This document shows positions 1 to 8,309 of a DNA stretch of 64,000 nucleotides, piece after piece; position 1 is the stretch's first letter; each line of letters begins with the position of its first letter. This DNA comes from Bradyrhizobium sp. NFR13 (lineage in GTDB: Bacteria > Pseudomonadota > Alphaproteobacteria > Rhizobiales > Xanthobacteraceae): positions 62,001-126,000 of the forward strand of contig NZ_FOTP01000009.1 in assembly GCF_900114605.1 (NCBI RefSeq), given 5' to 3'. Position numbers and translations under genes: made by a program. The notes under the pieces were generated by a model. The model was not told where the DNA came from and did no database searches. It was given only the letters and a program-made list of their open reading frames with translations.

Positions 1-56
1 AGACTGTCGGCGGGATCGGTGAAGACGGGACTGGCGTCGGTCAGCGTAGGACTCAT
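1..56 (-). CDS. pqqE: PqqE, radical SAM PQQ synthase, N-terminal fragment (cut by window edge)
   Basis: Only the first 18 codons are inside the window (MSPTLTDASPVFTDPADS). The ATG at 54-56 overlaps the TGA of pqqD in an ATGA arrangement, so the two are translationally coupled. PqqE is the radical SAM enzyme that cross-links the Glu and Tyr of PqqA. The name rests on operon position, since no catalytic motif is visible in this fragment. Confidence 0.8.
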   Translation of the reverse strand, partial: MSPTLTDASPVFTDPADS

Positions 57-376
57 GATGTTTTCTCCCGCGCTTGCGTGAGAAAGCCCTTGTCGGCGAG
101 ATCCTGCAGCATGGCCATGACATCGGTGCCGATATCGTCGCGCGGCGCGGCGTATTTGGCCACCAGGAGATCGATGATATCGGCGACGCTCCGTTCGCCA
201 TCGCAAAGCTGCAGGATCTCGACGGCGATATCGTCGGGCGCCAGCACGCGCTCCGGCGCCAGGATCACCCAGCGCTGCCGCGTCTCGTCGAACTTCAGCC
301 TGGCGTGGCGCGGCAAGACCGGCTTGCTGTCCTCGCTGACGCTGATCCGACGATTGCTGCGCAACTCCGACATCAT
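53..376 (-). CDS. pqqD: PqqD, PqqA-binding peptide chaperone
   Basis: A 107-residue protein with the PqqD fold. After a charged N-terminal extension comes PRHARLKFDETRQRWVILAP, then the winged-helix-like part ending in DLADKGFLTQ. PqqD binds the PqqA precursor peptide and presents it to PqqE. It starts six bases after the pqqC stop and ends inside the pqqE start. Two adjacent ATG codons (376 and 373) are possible starts. The length is slightly above the usual 90 or so residues, mainly at the N terminus. Confidence 0.93.
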   Translation of the reverse strand: MMSELRSNRRISVSEDSKPVLPRHARLKFDETRQRWVILAPERVLAPDDIAVEILQLCDGERSVADIIDLLVAKYAAPRDDIGTDVMAMLQDLADKGFLTQAREKTS

Positions 377-382
377 CTGCCT

Positions 383-1189
383 CTATTTGGCCGGGACGAA
401 CGCGCCCGGCGGGATGTGGCCGTCGACATAGGCATGATACAGCGCATCGAGCTGCACCCACAACACATTGGTCTTGAAGATCAGCGCATTGGCGACCGCG
501 CGGCGCTCGGCCGGCGTGGTGGCGTGGTGTTTGACGTAATCCAGCGCAAAGCCGGCATCGCGCGGCGCCTGGGTCAGGCGGCGGCTGAAATAGCTCATGA
601 TGTCCGGATTGACGAAGTCATAGTGCTTCAGCATGCCAGAGATGCGCTCTTCATGCAGGTTGGGGGCGAACAGTTCCGTCAGCGACGAGGCGATGGCTTC
701 GAGCGGCGATCTGTCGCGCACGAAATGCACATAGGCCTCCACGGCAAAACGCGTCGCCGGCAGAATGCCTTCGGTGGATTCCACATAGGCTGAGTCGAGG
801 CCGAGCCCTTCGGTGAGCTTCAGCCAGCGCTCGATACCGCCTTCCGCGCCGGTATCACCGTCGTGATCCTCGATGCGGTGCCGCCATTCCAGCCGTGTCG
901 CACGGTCGCGGAAGCGCGAGATCACCACCGCGTCCTTGATGGGGATCGTGCTCTGATAGTAGTAGCGGTTCAGCGCCCAGGCCTGCACCTGGCCCTTGTT
1001 GAGCTTGCCGCCATGCAGAAGCTTATGGAACGGATGCAGGCTGTGATAGCGCGTTGCGCCGATATGGCGCAGCGTCTCTTCGAGCTGCGCGGCATTGTCC
1101 AGCGGCACCGCGGCTGAAATCGAATAGGCGGAAATGGCGCTGGCGCCGGCCGTGTTTGCAGCGATCGTGTTTGCACTTGGGGCATTCAC
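383..1189 (-). CDS. pqqC: PqqC, pyrroloquinoline-quinone synthase
   Basis: A 268-residue cofactor-independent oxidase that catalyses the last ring closure and eight-electron oxidation of PQQ formation. Family hallmarks are visible: HPFHKLLHGGKL, the aromatic stretch ALNRYYYQS, the acidic/His helix IEDHDGD, and FKTNVLWVQLDALYHAY at the C terminus. The start is GTG at 1189, which overlaps the TGA of pqqB (GTGA), so coupling is likely. The first 25 or so residues (NAPSANTIAANTAGASA) are low-complexity and longer than in most PqqC. Confidence 0.95.
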   Translation of the reverse strand: MNAPSANTIAANTAGASAISAYSISAAVPLDNAAQLEETLRHIGATRYHSLHPFHKLLHGGKLNKGQVQAWALNRYYYQSTIPIKDAVVISRFRDRATRLEWRHRIEDHDGDTGAEGGIERWLKLTEGLGLDSAYVESTEGILPATRFAVEAYVHFVRDRSPLEAIASSLTELFAPNLHEERISGMLKHYDFVNPDIMSYFSRRLTQAPRDAGFALDYVKHHATTPAERRAVANALIFKTNVLWVQLDALYHAYVDGHIPPGAFVPAK

Positions 1190-2115
1190 AGCGTGATCTC
1201 CATGCCATTGCCGGGGATTTGCCAGCCGGCGGTGGTCAATGCGGCGCGCTCGGTGGAATCATGCAGCAGCGCCGGGTTCGAATTGTTGATGTGCAAAAAG
1301 AACTTTCTGGCGATGCCGGCATCGGCCAGTTCGCTGATCGCGCCATCCGCGCCGGACATCGACAGATGCCCCATACTCTGGCCGGTCTTCTGGCCCAGTC
1401 CCGCGGCGATCAACTCGTCGTCGCGCCAGACGGTGCCGTCGAAGAACACCAGCGGCGCGCCTGTTATGCGTGCCTTCAGTTCGGGCGTCACCCGTGCGCA
1501 GGCAGCGATGAAATAGAAATGCTTGCCGCTCGCCTTCTCGGCGATGCGAAGTCCCAGCGTATCACCGTCGCCATCCTCGCCAGCCGGGTGCACCTGGCCC
1601 TCAAGATACCACGCGCTCTTGCCGGGGACGGTGAAGGGCAGCACTTCCAAGCCTGACGGCGCGGCATCCTGCAGCTTCGGTTCGAAAGACGTATCGATCT
1701 CGATGGCTTCGCGGTGCACGTTCTTGTCCGAGAGCACGTTGAAGATGCTGTTCGCTTTCAGGATCGCCAGCACACGCCGATGCGCATAAATTGTAAATGG
1801 CGAACCTTCGCGCATTGACAAGAGCCCGGCCACCGCATCGACCTCGCCATTGGTGAGGATCACGCCGGCAATGGGCGAGTGACGGAGGCTGCCTTCACGG
1901 GGATGAAGCTGCGACGTATCGGTCACCTGCTGCCGCAGATCGGGCGAGGCGTTGATCAGAAACCAGTTGGCGTTGTCGGCAGACACCGCAATCGAGGCCT
2001 GGCCGCTGCGCAGGTCAGGTCGCTCGCTGCGCGCCGCACGACAAATCCGGCATCCGCAATTCCATTGCGGTACACCACCGCCGGCCGCGGCTCCAAGAAC
2101 GACAACACGCAACAT
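1186..2115 (-). CDS. pqqB: PqqB, metallo-beta-lactamase-fold PQQ biosynthesis protein
   Basis: A 309-residue protein starting MLRVVVLGAAAGGGVPQWNC, the classic PqqB N terminus with a zinc-binding CGC motif just after it. PqqB acts in the tyrosine hydroxylation steps of PQQ assembly. I chose the ATG at 2115 over an in-frame ATG 24 bases upstream because family members begin at this methionine. It lies about 100 bases downstream of pqqA, separated by a terminator-like hairpin. Confidence 0.95.
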   Translation of the reverse strand: MLRVVVLGAAAGGGVPQWNCGCRICRAARSERPDLRSGQASIAVSADNANWFLINASPDLRQQVTDTSQLHPREGSLRHSPIAGVILTNGEVDAVAGLLSMREGSPFTIYAHRRVLAILKANSIFNVLSDKNVHREAIEIDTSFEPKLQDAAPSGLEVLPFTVPGKSAWYLEGQVHPAGEDGDGDTLGLRIAEKASGKHFYFIAACARVTPELKARITGAPLVFFDGTVWRDDELIAAGLGQKTGQSMGHLSMSGADGAISELADAGIARKFFLHINNSNPALLHDSTERAALTTAGWQIPGNGMEITL

Positions 2116-2147
2116 GAGATCGCCCTGAATCCCGGCCAATTCGCGTC

Positions 2148-2191
2148 TCGTAAAAAAGACACGGGGCGCCCGTCGTCGACGAAGGCGCCCC
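2148..2191 (-). terminator. Attenuator-like hairpin between pqqA and pqqB
   Basis: On the minus strand, 26 bases after the pqqA stop, an 8-bp perfect GC stem (2184-2191 with 2163-2170, GGGGCGCC/GGCGCCCC) encloses a 13-base loop. It is followed within five bases by a run of six T. This is a near-canonical intrinsic terminator placed inside the operon, so it would give more pqqA message than pqqBCDE message. Confidence 0.6.
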
Positions 2192-2216
2192 TAAAAACTT
2201 AGCTTGAGCTCAAGTC

Positions 2217-2297
2217 TTACTTGCGCGCTGCGCAGGCGTACATGTTGATTTCCATGCCGACTGCGACTTCGACGATCTTGGGTGCTTTCCAGGCCAT
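2217..2297 (-). CDS. pqqA: PqqA, PQQ precursor peptide (26 aa)
   Basis: A 26-codon gene encoding MAWKAPKIVEV followed by AVGMEINMYACAARK. It carries the invariant Glu16 and Tyr20 in E-I-N-M-Y, the two residues joined to make PQQ. A strong ribosome site (GGGAGA, six to seven bases before ATG) precedes it. It is the first gene of the pqq operon and is followed by a hairpin with a T run. Confidence 0.96.
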   Translation of the reverse strand: MAWKAPKIVEVAVGMEINMYACAARK

Positions 2298-2579
2298 ATG
2301 TCTCTCCCGCTTCACTGCAGTCAGGTACTGCATAACCACAACTCTATTCCCTGCTTAAAGGTTCGCCAAGAACTTCGTCATCACAATGTGAGGTGGTAAG
2401 GGTAAAGTCCGCGTGCAGCGCACAATCGATTGCGATGCAGCATTGCAAAGGCGAGAACGTTCCCTAGATTGCGAAGGCCTTCGATTGCGACGCATCAATT
2501 CACGCTCAGCCCGCCGGGATATTCGCGTCGCCTGAGGTTGTCCGCGCCAGCGCCAAAATTCAGTGCCAAGAGAATTGCC
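2298..2579. other. Intergenic region between divergent pqqA and the DUF6894 gene
   Basis: It must hold the promoters for pqqA (leftward) and for the small DUF6894 gene (rightward). I do not see a convincing -35/-10 pair or a palindromic operator, and no reading frame in it looks coding. Confidence 0.4.
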
Positions 2580-2837
2580 ATGCCGCTTTATTTCTTCAAT
2601 ACCCGCATCAATGACGAGCTGGTGGTCGATCCGGAAGGCGAGGAGCTGCGCGATCCCGATCACGCCTGGGAAGTGGCGCGGTCGATGATCCTGCAATTGC
2701 TGCGCTCCGAAGGGACGCCGAGCGATCTGCTCAATGCGGTGCTGGAAGTCACGGACAAGGACGGCGAGATCGTGCTCGAATTTCCGTTCACCGAAGCGCT
2801 GCTCGACGCCACGGATGAAACCGCGACGCGGCATTGA
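2580..2837 (+). CDS. DUF6894-type small protein
   Basis: An 85-residue acidic protein beginning MPLYFFNTRINDELVVDPEG, a pattern typical of the short DUF6894 family (YFxxxxxxxxxxDxxGxELxD), which is multicopy in Bradyrhizobium and Methylobacterium. Its function is unknown. The ATG at 2580 follows an AAGAGAA ribosome site. An upstream in-frame ATG at 2430 would add 50 residues unlike the family, so I rejected it. Confidence 0.75.
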   Translation: MPLYFFNTRINDELVVDPEGEELRDPDHAWEVARSMILQLLRSEGTPSDLLNAVLEVTDKDGEIVLEFPFTEALLDATDETATRH

Positions 2838-2850
2838 CGAGGTCTCAGGC

Positions 2851-2949
2851 GTAGGATGGGTAGAGCGTCTTCGCGAAACCCATAATGACGGCGCTTTCGG
2901 TCGATGGGTTTCACTCCGGCGCTCGGCGCCTTCGCTCTACCCATCCTAC
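2851..2949. repeat. Dispersed inverted repeat, 16-bp perfect arms (GTAGGATGGGTAGAGC)
   Basis: Arms at 2851-2866 and 2934-2949 are exact inverse complements. The interior is also partly self-complementary around GAAACCCAT/ATGGGTTTC (near 2873-2882 and 2903-2911). It resembles the GTAGGRTGGG...CCYACCCTAC family of palindromic intergenic repeats seen in many proteobacteria. It is not a simple terminator because of its length. Confidence 0.75.
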
Positions 2950-3105
2950 AACTTATTGCGGGAATCCGCGCAGGCTTGCTCGCGCGTGATGTTTTGATTG
3001 CGCAGCGACGTAAAAATATCCAACAGTGCGATCCGGAAAGCCTCGGGGGCGGCGCATCTCATGTGCTGCAAGCAGAGAAGGCTTCCGTAAAATGGGGAGA
3101 GATCC

Positions 3106-4482
3106 ATGAGTGTGTACACGTCTGCACGTCGGGCCTTGCTGGCCGGTGCGTTCATCGGCGTCTTTGCAAGCGGCGCTTTTGCCCAGCAGTCCGATACGTC
3201 ACCCGCAACACCGGCCCCTGCCGTTACGCCGAGCGCAGCGCCTGCTGCTCCCGCAGCGGCTCCTGCTCCGGCACCGGCCGCACCACAGGCCGCCGCTCCG
3301 GCACCCGCAGCACCAGCCGTTGCCGCAGCGCCTGCGCTGCCGCCCGGCTCGCCGCTGATCGGCCGTCCCGATGGTGCTGCCGCAGCCAAGCTCGCGCCCG
3401 TTGCGCCGCCGCCGATTCCGTCCGCCGCCGACAAGCTGCCGACCGCGAAGCTGAAGCTGCCGCCGGGCTTCAACATCGAGGTCTATGCTGCCGGCATGGC
3501 CAATGCGCGCTCGATGCGCGAAGGCGACAAGGGCACGGTCTTTGTTGGCTCGCGTCTGGTCGACAAGGTCTATGCGGTCATCAACAATGACGGCAAGCGC
3601 CAGGTGAAGGTGCTGGCCTCCGGCCTCTATCGCCCGAATGGTCTCGCCTTCAAGGACGGCACGCTCTACATCGCCGAACTGTCGAAGATCTCGAAGATCG
3701 AGAAGGTGGAAGACAATCTCGAAAATCCACCGAAGCCGGTGATGATCTATGACAACCTGCCGAAGGACGAAGCCCATGGCTGGAAGTTCATCGGCATCGG
3801 CCCTGACAACAAGCTCTATGTGCCGATCGGCCAGCCCGGCAACAACGTGCTGCATGACGAGGCCCATGGCCAGATCCGCCGCATGAATCTCGATGGCACC
3901 GGCGCCGAAATCTATGTGAAGGGCGTCCGCAACACGGTCGGCTTCGACTGGAATCCGACCACCAAACAGATGTACTTCACCGACAACGGCCGCGACTGGG
4001 TGTCGGAGGCGGTGCCGGAGGACGAACTCAACCGCGTCACCAAGGCGGGTGAAGATTTCGGCGCGCCATATTGCCTGCAAGGCAACATCCTCGATCCGGA
4101 ATTCGGCTGGGGCAAGTCCTGCGCCGACTACACTGCGCCGGTCGGCCTGCTCGGTGCGCATACGGCGGCATTGGGCATGCGCTTCTACACCGGCAAGATG
4201 TTCCCGGCGGCTTACAAGGACGCGATCTTCATCGCGCGCCATGGTTCTTGGAACAAGACGCAGAAGCTCGGCGGTGACGTCGTTGTCGCGAAGCTGAACA
4301 AGGACGGCACGGTGAAATCCGTCGAGCCGTTTCTCACCGGCTTCATCGAGGACAACAAATATGTCGGCCGCCCGGTGGATGTGTTGCAGATGAAGGACGG
4401 ATCGCTGCTGGTCTCCGACGACTGGAACGGCGCGATCTATCGCATCACCTATGGCAAGCAGAAGGTGGCAGGGGCGAAATAG
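3106..4482 (+). CDS. PQQ-dependent sorbosone/aldose dehydrogenase-like protein, secreted
   Basis: A 458-residue protein with a signal peptide (about 1-26, ending SGAFA), an Ala/Pro-rich linker (about 30-105), then a six-bladed beta-propeller of the L-sorbosone/soluble glucose dehydrogenase family. Recognisable blocks are LPPGFNIEVYA, RPNGLAFKDGTLYIAE, IGPDNKLYVPIGQPGNN, NGRDW and IARHGSWNK. Such enzymes bind PQQ and calcium and oxidise sugars or aldehydes in the periplasm. A ribosome site GGGGAGA precedes ATG 3106. Its position beside the pqq operon and before a cytochrome c suggests a periplasmic PQQ-to-cytochrome electron path. The substrate is unknown. Confidence 0.85.
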   Translation: MSVYTSARRALLAGAFIGVFASGAFAQQSDTSPATPAPAVTPSAAPAAPAAAPAPAPAAPQAAAPAPAAPAVAAAPALPPGSPLIGRPDGAAAAKLAPVAPPPIPSAADKLPTAKLKLPPGFNIEVYAAGMANARSMREGDKGTVFVGSRLVDKVYAVINNDGKRQVKVLASGLYRPNGLAFKDGTLYIAELSKISKIEKVEDNLENPPKPVMIYDNLPKDEAHGWKFIGIGPDNKLYVPIGQPGNNVLHDEAHGQIRRMNLDGTGAEIYVKGVRNTVGFDWNPTTKQMYFTDNGRDWVSEAVPEDELNRVTKAGEDFGAPYCLQGNILDPEFGWGKSCADYTAPVGLLGAHTAALGMRFYTGKMFPAAYKDAIFIARHGSWNKTQKLGGDVVVAKLNKDGTVKSVEPFLTGFIEDNKYVGRPVDVLQMKDGSLLVSDDWNGAIYRITYGKQKVAGAK

Positions 4483-4491
4483 CCACACACT

Positions 4492-4636
4492 GTCATTCCG
4501 GGGCACGCGCGCATCTTCGCGCGCGTGAACCTCAGCCGCTCCAGTTGGAGTGGCGGGGAATCTGGAAGTAGTTAAACACATCGAGATTCCGGGCTCGGTC
4601 CCGTCGCCTCTGGCGCCGGTCCCGCCCCGGAATGAC
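4492..4636. repeat. GTCATTCCGGGGC-type dispersed inverted repeat, copy 1
   Basis: Begins GTCATTCCGGGGC and ends GCCCCGGAATGAC in inverse orientation, with internal partial pairing (GAATCTGG/GAGATTCCGGG and a CGCGCGC block). The same ends recur at 5279, 5351-5496 and 10903-11037 in this window. Confidence 0.8.
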
Positions 4637-4668
4637 GAGTTTGAAATCAAGTCGAAAGAAGCAACCCG

Positions 4669-5253
4669 ATGCGCCCCCTTGCCATCATCGTGTTATCGCT
4701 TGCCCTCATCTCTCCATTGTCAGCAGAATCCATCACCGAACGTGCCGCGCCATGCCTCGCCTGCCATGGCGAGAAGGGCGTCTCCGAAACCGAGAAGGTG
4801 CCGTCGCTGGGCGCGCAGCAGCCGGCCTATTCGCTGATCCAGCTCTATATGTTTCGCGAGAAGCTCCGTGTCGCCGAGCCGATGAACGACATGGCCAAGG
4901 AGCTCACAGACGACGACCTGCGCCTGTTCTCGGACTATCTGGCGACGCTGCCGAAGCCTGTCGCGCTCGAAGCGGGCGATCCCCAAGGGATCGCTAGCGA
5001 TCCTGCACGCATGCAGGCGGCGAAGGCACTGACGTCGCAATTCCGCTGCGATAGCTGCCACAACGCGGATTTCTCCGGCCGCGACAACATTCCGCGCATC
5101 GCCAATCAGCGCGAGGATTATCTCGCCAAGACCATGCGCGAATACAAGGACAATTCCCGACACGGCTACGACGCGACAATGGCCGATGTGATGCAGTCGA
5201 TCTCCGAAGCGCAGATCGTGGAGCTGGCTTATTTTCTCGCAAGGGTGAAGTGA
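4669..5253 (+). CDS. Periplasmic dihaem cytochrome c
   Basis: A 194-residue protein with a cleavable signal peptide (1-19) and two haem c motifs, CLACH at 29-33 and CDSCH at 127-131, forming two class I cytochrome c domains in tandem. Met72 or Met75 could be an axial ligand of the first haem and a Met in the ATMADVM stretch that of the second. It follows the PQQ dehydrogenase on the same strand and is a candidate electron acceptor for it. The ribosome site (GAAAGAAG) is weak and a dispersed repeat fills the gap between the two genes, so cotranscription is uncertain. Confidence 0.88.
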   Translation: MRPLAIIVLSLALISPLSAESITERAAPCLACHGEKGVSETEKVPSLGAQQPAYSLIQLYMFREKLRVAEPMNDMAKELTDDDLRLFSDYLATLPKPVALEAGDPQGIASDPARMQAAKALTSQFRCDSCHNADFSGRDNIPRIANQREDYLAKTMREYKDNSRHGYDATMADVMQSISEAQIVELAYFLARVK

Positions 5254-6141
5254 CGTCGCGCGGGCTCACCCGCGCGACGTCATTCCGGGGCAGGCCGGCT
5301 GCACAGCGGACCGGAATGAGCCCGGAATCCCGACATGTTCAGCTCCCACTGTCATGCCGGGGCGCGGCTGGCACTTGCCGGACGCGAACCTCAGCCATTC
5401 CACTTGGAATGGTGGGGAATCTCGGAGTGTTTTGCGCTGAACATGCTGGGATTCCGGGTTCGCGTCCGGCAAGAGCCGGCCACGCCCCGGAATGACGAGT
5501 GTGGGGCGGCGAGCCAGCACCTAACATTTTTTCCTATTTCTTATTGACAATATCCCGCCATGGATTATTTTCCCCTTCGTCCGGCCCCGATGAGAGGGGC
5601 GAGCGCGATCGTCACGTTCGCGGGGCTGGATGCGGTGGACGCCGGAGATGCGGCGTTACGCGGTTCACGGGTGACGTCTGTCTTCGGGCAGGACGGATCT
5701 GCGCCAGCACTGCCACTGGCAAGGAGACGGCCGATCTTGGGATGGAAAGACTCCCTGGACAGTGTGACGGACGACCAAGTCAAAACGCGTTCGGCTTACT
5801 CGCTTGAGGCTACCCTGTCCCTCCGCCCTGGGACATTAATTTTGGTGATGGGACCGTTCGCCATGGCAGATGTGCAGGCAACCGAAAAAACACCGTATGC
5901 GGAACGTCGGGCACTTGCTCGGCGCCTCCGAAAGTCCTGATGCACTCTAGATTGCGGAAGACCGCATTCGCATCAGGCCCAAGGGTGCAACGGGCACCCG
6001 GCGTTCCGCACGCCCTCTCGATTGAGGGTGGGAAGGAATGCTCATAGCTCGGACGCTTCGGCGCCGCGAGACTGCGAAATCGTGCCTGATTGGCAATCTC
6101 CGGCCGCCTGCGTTAACAAGCGACAAGCAATGGAGCACTGC
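5254..6141. other. Long gene-poor region made of repeats
   Basis: Nearly 900 bases without a convincing gene. The first part (5279-5496) is repeat copies. The part from about 5500 to 6030 shows GC-rich, compositionally mixed DNA with a small open frame at 5560-5940 that lacks a ribosome site and recognisable features. I read it as a decayed or repeated intergenic element. Confidence 0.5.
5279..5496. repeat. GTCATTCCGGGGC-type dispersed repeat, copies 2 and 3
   Basis: A truncated copy starts with GTCATTCCGGGGC at 5279. A full copy runs from GTCATGCCGGGGCG at 5351 to CGCCCCGGAATGAC ending at 5496, with an inner pair CTTGCCGGACGCGAAC / GTTCGCGTCCGGCAAG. The composite structure indicates insertion of one element next to another. 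Confidence 0.8.
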
Positions 6142-7545
6142 ATGAACGATCTCTGGCGCCTGTCGGCAACTGACCTCTCCGCACTCATTCGCGACCGCAA
6201 GGTGTCCGCCAAGGAGGCGACGGTGGCTGGCCTCGCACGGCTCGATGCTGTGAACCCTGCCATCAATGCCGTGGTCGACCATCGACCCAATGAGGCGCTG
6301 GCACGGGCGGATGCGGTCGATGCGGCGATTGCGCGCGGCGACGATGTCGGCCCGCTCGGCGGCGTGCCCATCACCGTCAAAGTGAATATCGACTACGCGA
6401 CCTATCCGACATCGAATGGCGTGAAGATCCAGAACGAGATCATCGCCAAGACCAACAGCCCGGTGATCGACAATCTGCTGAAGGCTGGCGCCGTCATCAT
6501 CGGCCGCACCAATTGCCCGGCATTTTCCTATCGCTGGTTCACCACCAATCAGCTCTATGGTGATACCAAAAACCCGCGCGATCCCTCGCTGACGCCGGGC
6601 GGATCATCAGGCGGCGCAGGCAGCGCGGTCGCCGCCGGCATCGGTCATATCGCTCATGGTACCGATATCGCGGGCTCGATTCGCTATCCCGCTTATGCCT
6701 GCGGCGTGCACGGGTTGCGTCCCACGCTCGGCCGCATCGCGGCTTACAATCAGGCGCTGCCCGAGCGCATCATTTCCGGCCAGATCACCGCGGTGTCCGG
6801 CCCGCTGGCGCGCACCATCAACGATGTCCGTCTTGGCCTCGCCGCGATGTCGCAGCCCGACGCGCGCGATCCCTGGTGGGTGCCGGCGCCGCTCGAAGGA
6901 CCGACGCGCGAGAAGCGTGCCGCCATGTGCTTACGGCCCGACGGGCTCGCCATCACTGCCGATGTGGAGGCCGCCGTGCGCGATGCCGGCAAGCGGCTGG
7001 AGCGGGCAGGGTGGATCGTCGAGGAAGTCGGGAACACGCCGGCGCTGCGCGAGGCCGCGGCCTTGCAGACGCAGATCTGGTTCGGCGACGGCTATCAGGG
7101 CATGCTGGACGCGGCCGAACGCGAGGGCGATCCTGCAGCACTCGTCTGTCTGCGCGGGCAGAAGGACAAGCTCAAGGACTTCGACAACGGCGGGTTGTCA
7201 CGGGCGCTGGTGCGCCGCTCCACCTTCGTGCGCGACTGGGAGCTATTCCTGCAGACCTACAGCGTGGTGCTGATGCCGATGTCCGGCGAACTGCCGTTCC
7301 CCGATCATCTGGACATGCAGGGTCAGGAATCGTTTGATCGGGTCTGGGCCGCGCAGATGCCACAAATTGGAATTCCCTTCATGGGCCTGCCGGCGCTGAG
7401 TGTCGCCACGGGCCTCGTCGGCCGCGCGCCGACCGGCGTGCAGGTGGTCGCCGGCCGCTACCGCGAGGATCTGTGTCTGCTGGCCGGCGAAGCCATCGAG
7501 GCTGGCGGTACCCCGCCGATGCCTTGCGATCCTGTTCCGGCCTGA
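6142..7545 (+). CDS. Amidase, amidase-signature family
   Basis: A 467-residue hydrolase with the Ser-cis-Ser-Lys triad of the amidase signature family: Lys80 in GGVPITVKVNID, Ser155/156 in the TPGGSSGGAGSAVAAG loop, and nucleophile Ser179 in GTDIAGSIR. Family members hydrolyse carboxamides, and the substrate cannot be told from sequence. I chose ATG 6142 (GGAG seven bases upstream) over in-frame ATGs at 6130 and 6022. A glutathione peroxidase gene follows 15 bases later. A methionine or alanine replaces the usual Gly in GTDxGGS (here GTDIAGS), a common natural variation. Confidence 0.9.
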   Translation: MNDLWRLSATDLSALIRDRKVSAKEATVAGLARLDAVNPAINAVVDHRPNEALARADAVDAAIARGDDVGPLGGVPITVKVNIDYATYPTSNGVKIQNEIIAKTNSPVIDNLLKAGAVIIGRTNCPAFSYRWFTTNQLYGDTKNPRDPSLTPGGSSGGAGSAVAAGIGHIAHGTDIAGSIRYPAYACGVHGLRPTLGRIAAYNQALPERIISGQITAVSGPLARTINDVRLGLAAMSQPDARDPWWVPAPLEGPTREKRAAMCLRPDGLAITADVEAAVRDAGKRLERAGWIVEEVGNTPALREAAALQTQIWFGDGYQGMLDAAEREGDPAALVCLRGQKDKLKDFDNGGLSRALVRRSTFVRDWELFLQTYSVVLMPMSGELPFPDHLDMQGQESFDRVWAAQMPQIGIPFMGLPALSVATGLVGRAPTGVQVVAGRYREDLCLLAGEAIEAGGTPPMPCDPVPA

Positions 7546-7560
7546 GAAGGGATCAGTGCG

Positions 7561-8037
7561 ATGACCGGCATCTCCGATTTCTCTGCAAACGCGCTGTCGG
7601 GTGAACCGGTCGCGCTGAAGCAGTTCGAAGGAAAGGTGCTGCTGATCGTCAATACCGCCAGCGCCTGTGGTTTCACGCCGCAATATGCGGGTCTGGAGAA
7701 GCTGCAGCAGGATTTTGCGCCGCGCGGATTTTCCGTCCTGGGCTTTCCCTGCAACCAGTTCGGCGCTCAGGAGCCCGGCGACGCCAAAGCGATCGCAAGC
7801 TTCTGCGAGGCCAATTACCACGTCACCTTCCCATTGTTTGAGAAGATCGACGTGAATGGTACCCACGCGCATCCATTGTATAATTACCTGAAATCTGAAA
7901 AGTCCGGATTGCTGGGTGCGGGGATCAAATGGAATTTCACCAAATTCCTGGTCGACCGGGCCGGCAAGGTCGTCGAGCGTTTTGCGCCGACGACCAAACC
8001 TGAATCACTGCGAGAGAAAATCGAGGCGCTGCTATGA
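7561..8037 (+). CDS. Glutathione peroxidase family protein (Cys type)
   Basis: A 158-residue thiol peroxidase. The catalytic tetrad is visible: Cys36 in NTASACGFTPQY, the Gln of FPCNQFGAQEPG, and the Trp and Asn of KWNFTKFL. It reduces hydroperoxides in the cytoplasm. Most bacterial members use thioredoxin rather than glutathione. It overlaps the next gene by an ATGA, so the two form an operon. Confidence 0.93.
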   Translation: MTGISDFSANALSGEPVALKQFEGKVLLIVNTASACGFTPQYAGLEKLQQDFAPRGFSVLGFPCNQFGAQEPGDAKAIASFCEANYHVTFPLFEKIDVNGTHAHPLYNYLKSEKSGLLGAGIKWNFTKFLVDRAGKVVERFAPTTKPESLREKIEALL

Positions 8038-8291
8038 CCGACAACACCAACGCATCAGCCGATCAGTTGCCTGATCGCCTGTCCACCGATCCGCGAAGCC
8101 CGTTCTACAATGCCGAAGTGCTGCAGCGCGATGTCGGCATTCGCTTCAAGGGCGCCGAGAAGACCAATGTCGAGGAATATTGCGTCAGTGAGGGCTGGAT
8201 CAGGGTGCCCGCAGGTGCAGCAAAGGACCGGTATGGCAATCCGCTGCTGATCAAGCTGTCGGGCCCGGTGGAGCCGTATTTCCGCGACTAG
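8034..8291 (+). CDS. DUF3297 family protein
   Basis: An 85-residue protein with the family pattern LPDRLSTDPRSPFY and GIRFKGAEKTNVEEYC..GWIRV. Proteins of this family are widespread in proteobacteria and have no assigned function. The start codon overlaps the stop of the peroxidase gene, pointing to co-expression. Confidence 0.85.
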   Translation: MTDNTNASADQLPDRLSTDPRSPFYNAEVLQRDVGIRFKGAEKTNVEEYCVSEGWIRVPAGAAKDRYGNPLLIKLSGPVEPYFRD

Positions 8292-8309
8292 ACGCACCAA
8301 AGCGCCGAA

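Noticed and set aside
3199-4650. 483-codon open frame on the minus strand opposite the PQQ dehydrogenase
   Set aside because: It is a shadow of a high-GC gene. The plus-strand product has a signal peptide and family motifs, while the minus translation is rich in Arg/His/Asp without domains.
5560-5940. 126-codon frame in the gap before the amidase
   Set aside because: No ribosome site, no recognisable family, biased composition and location in a repeat region. Not called as a gene.
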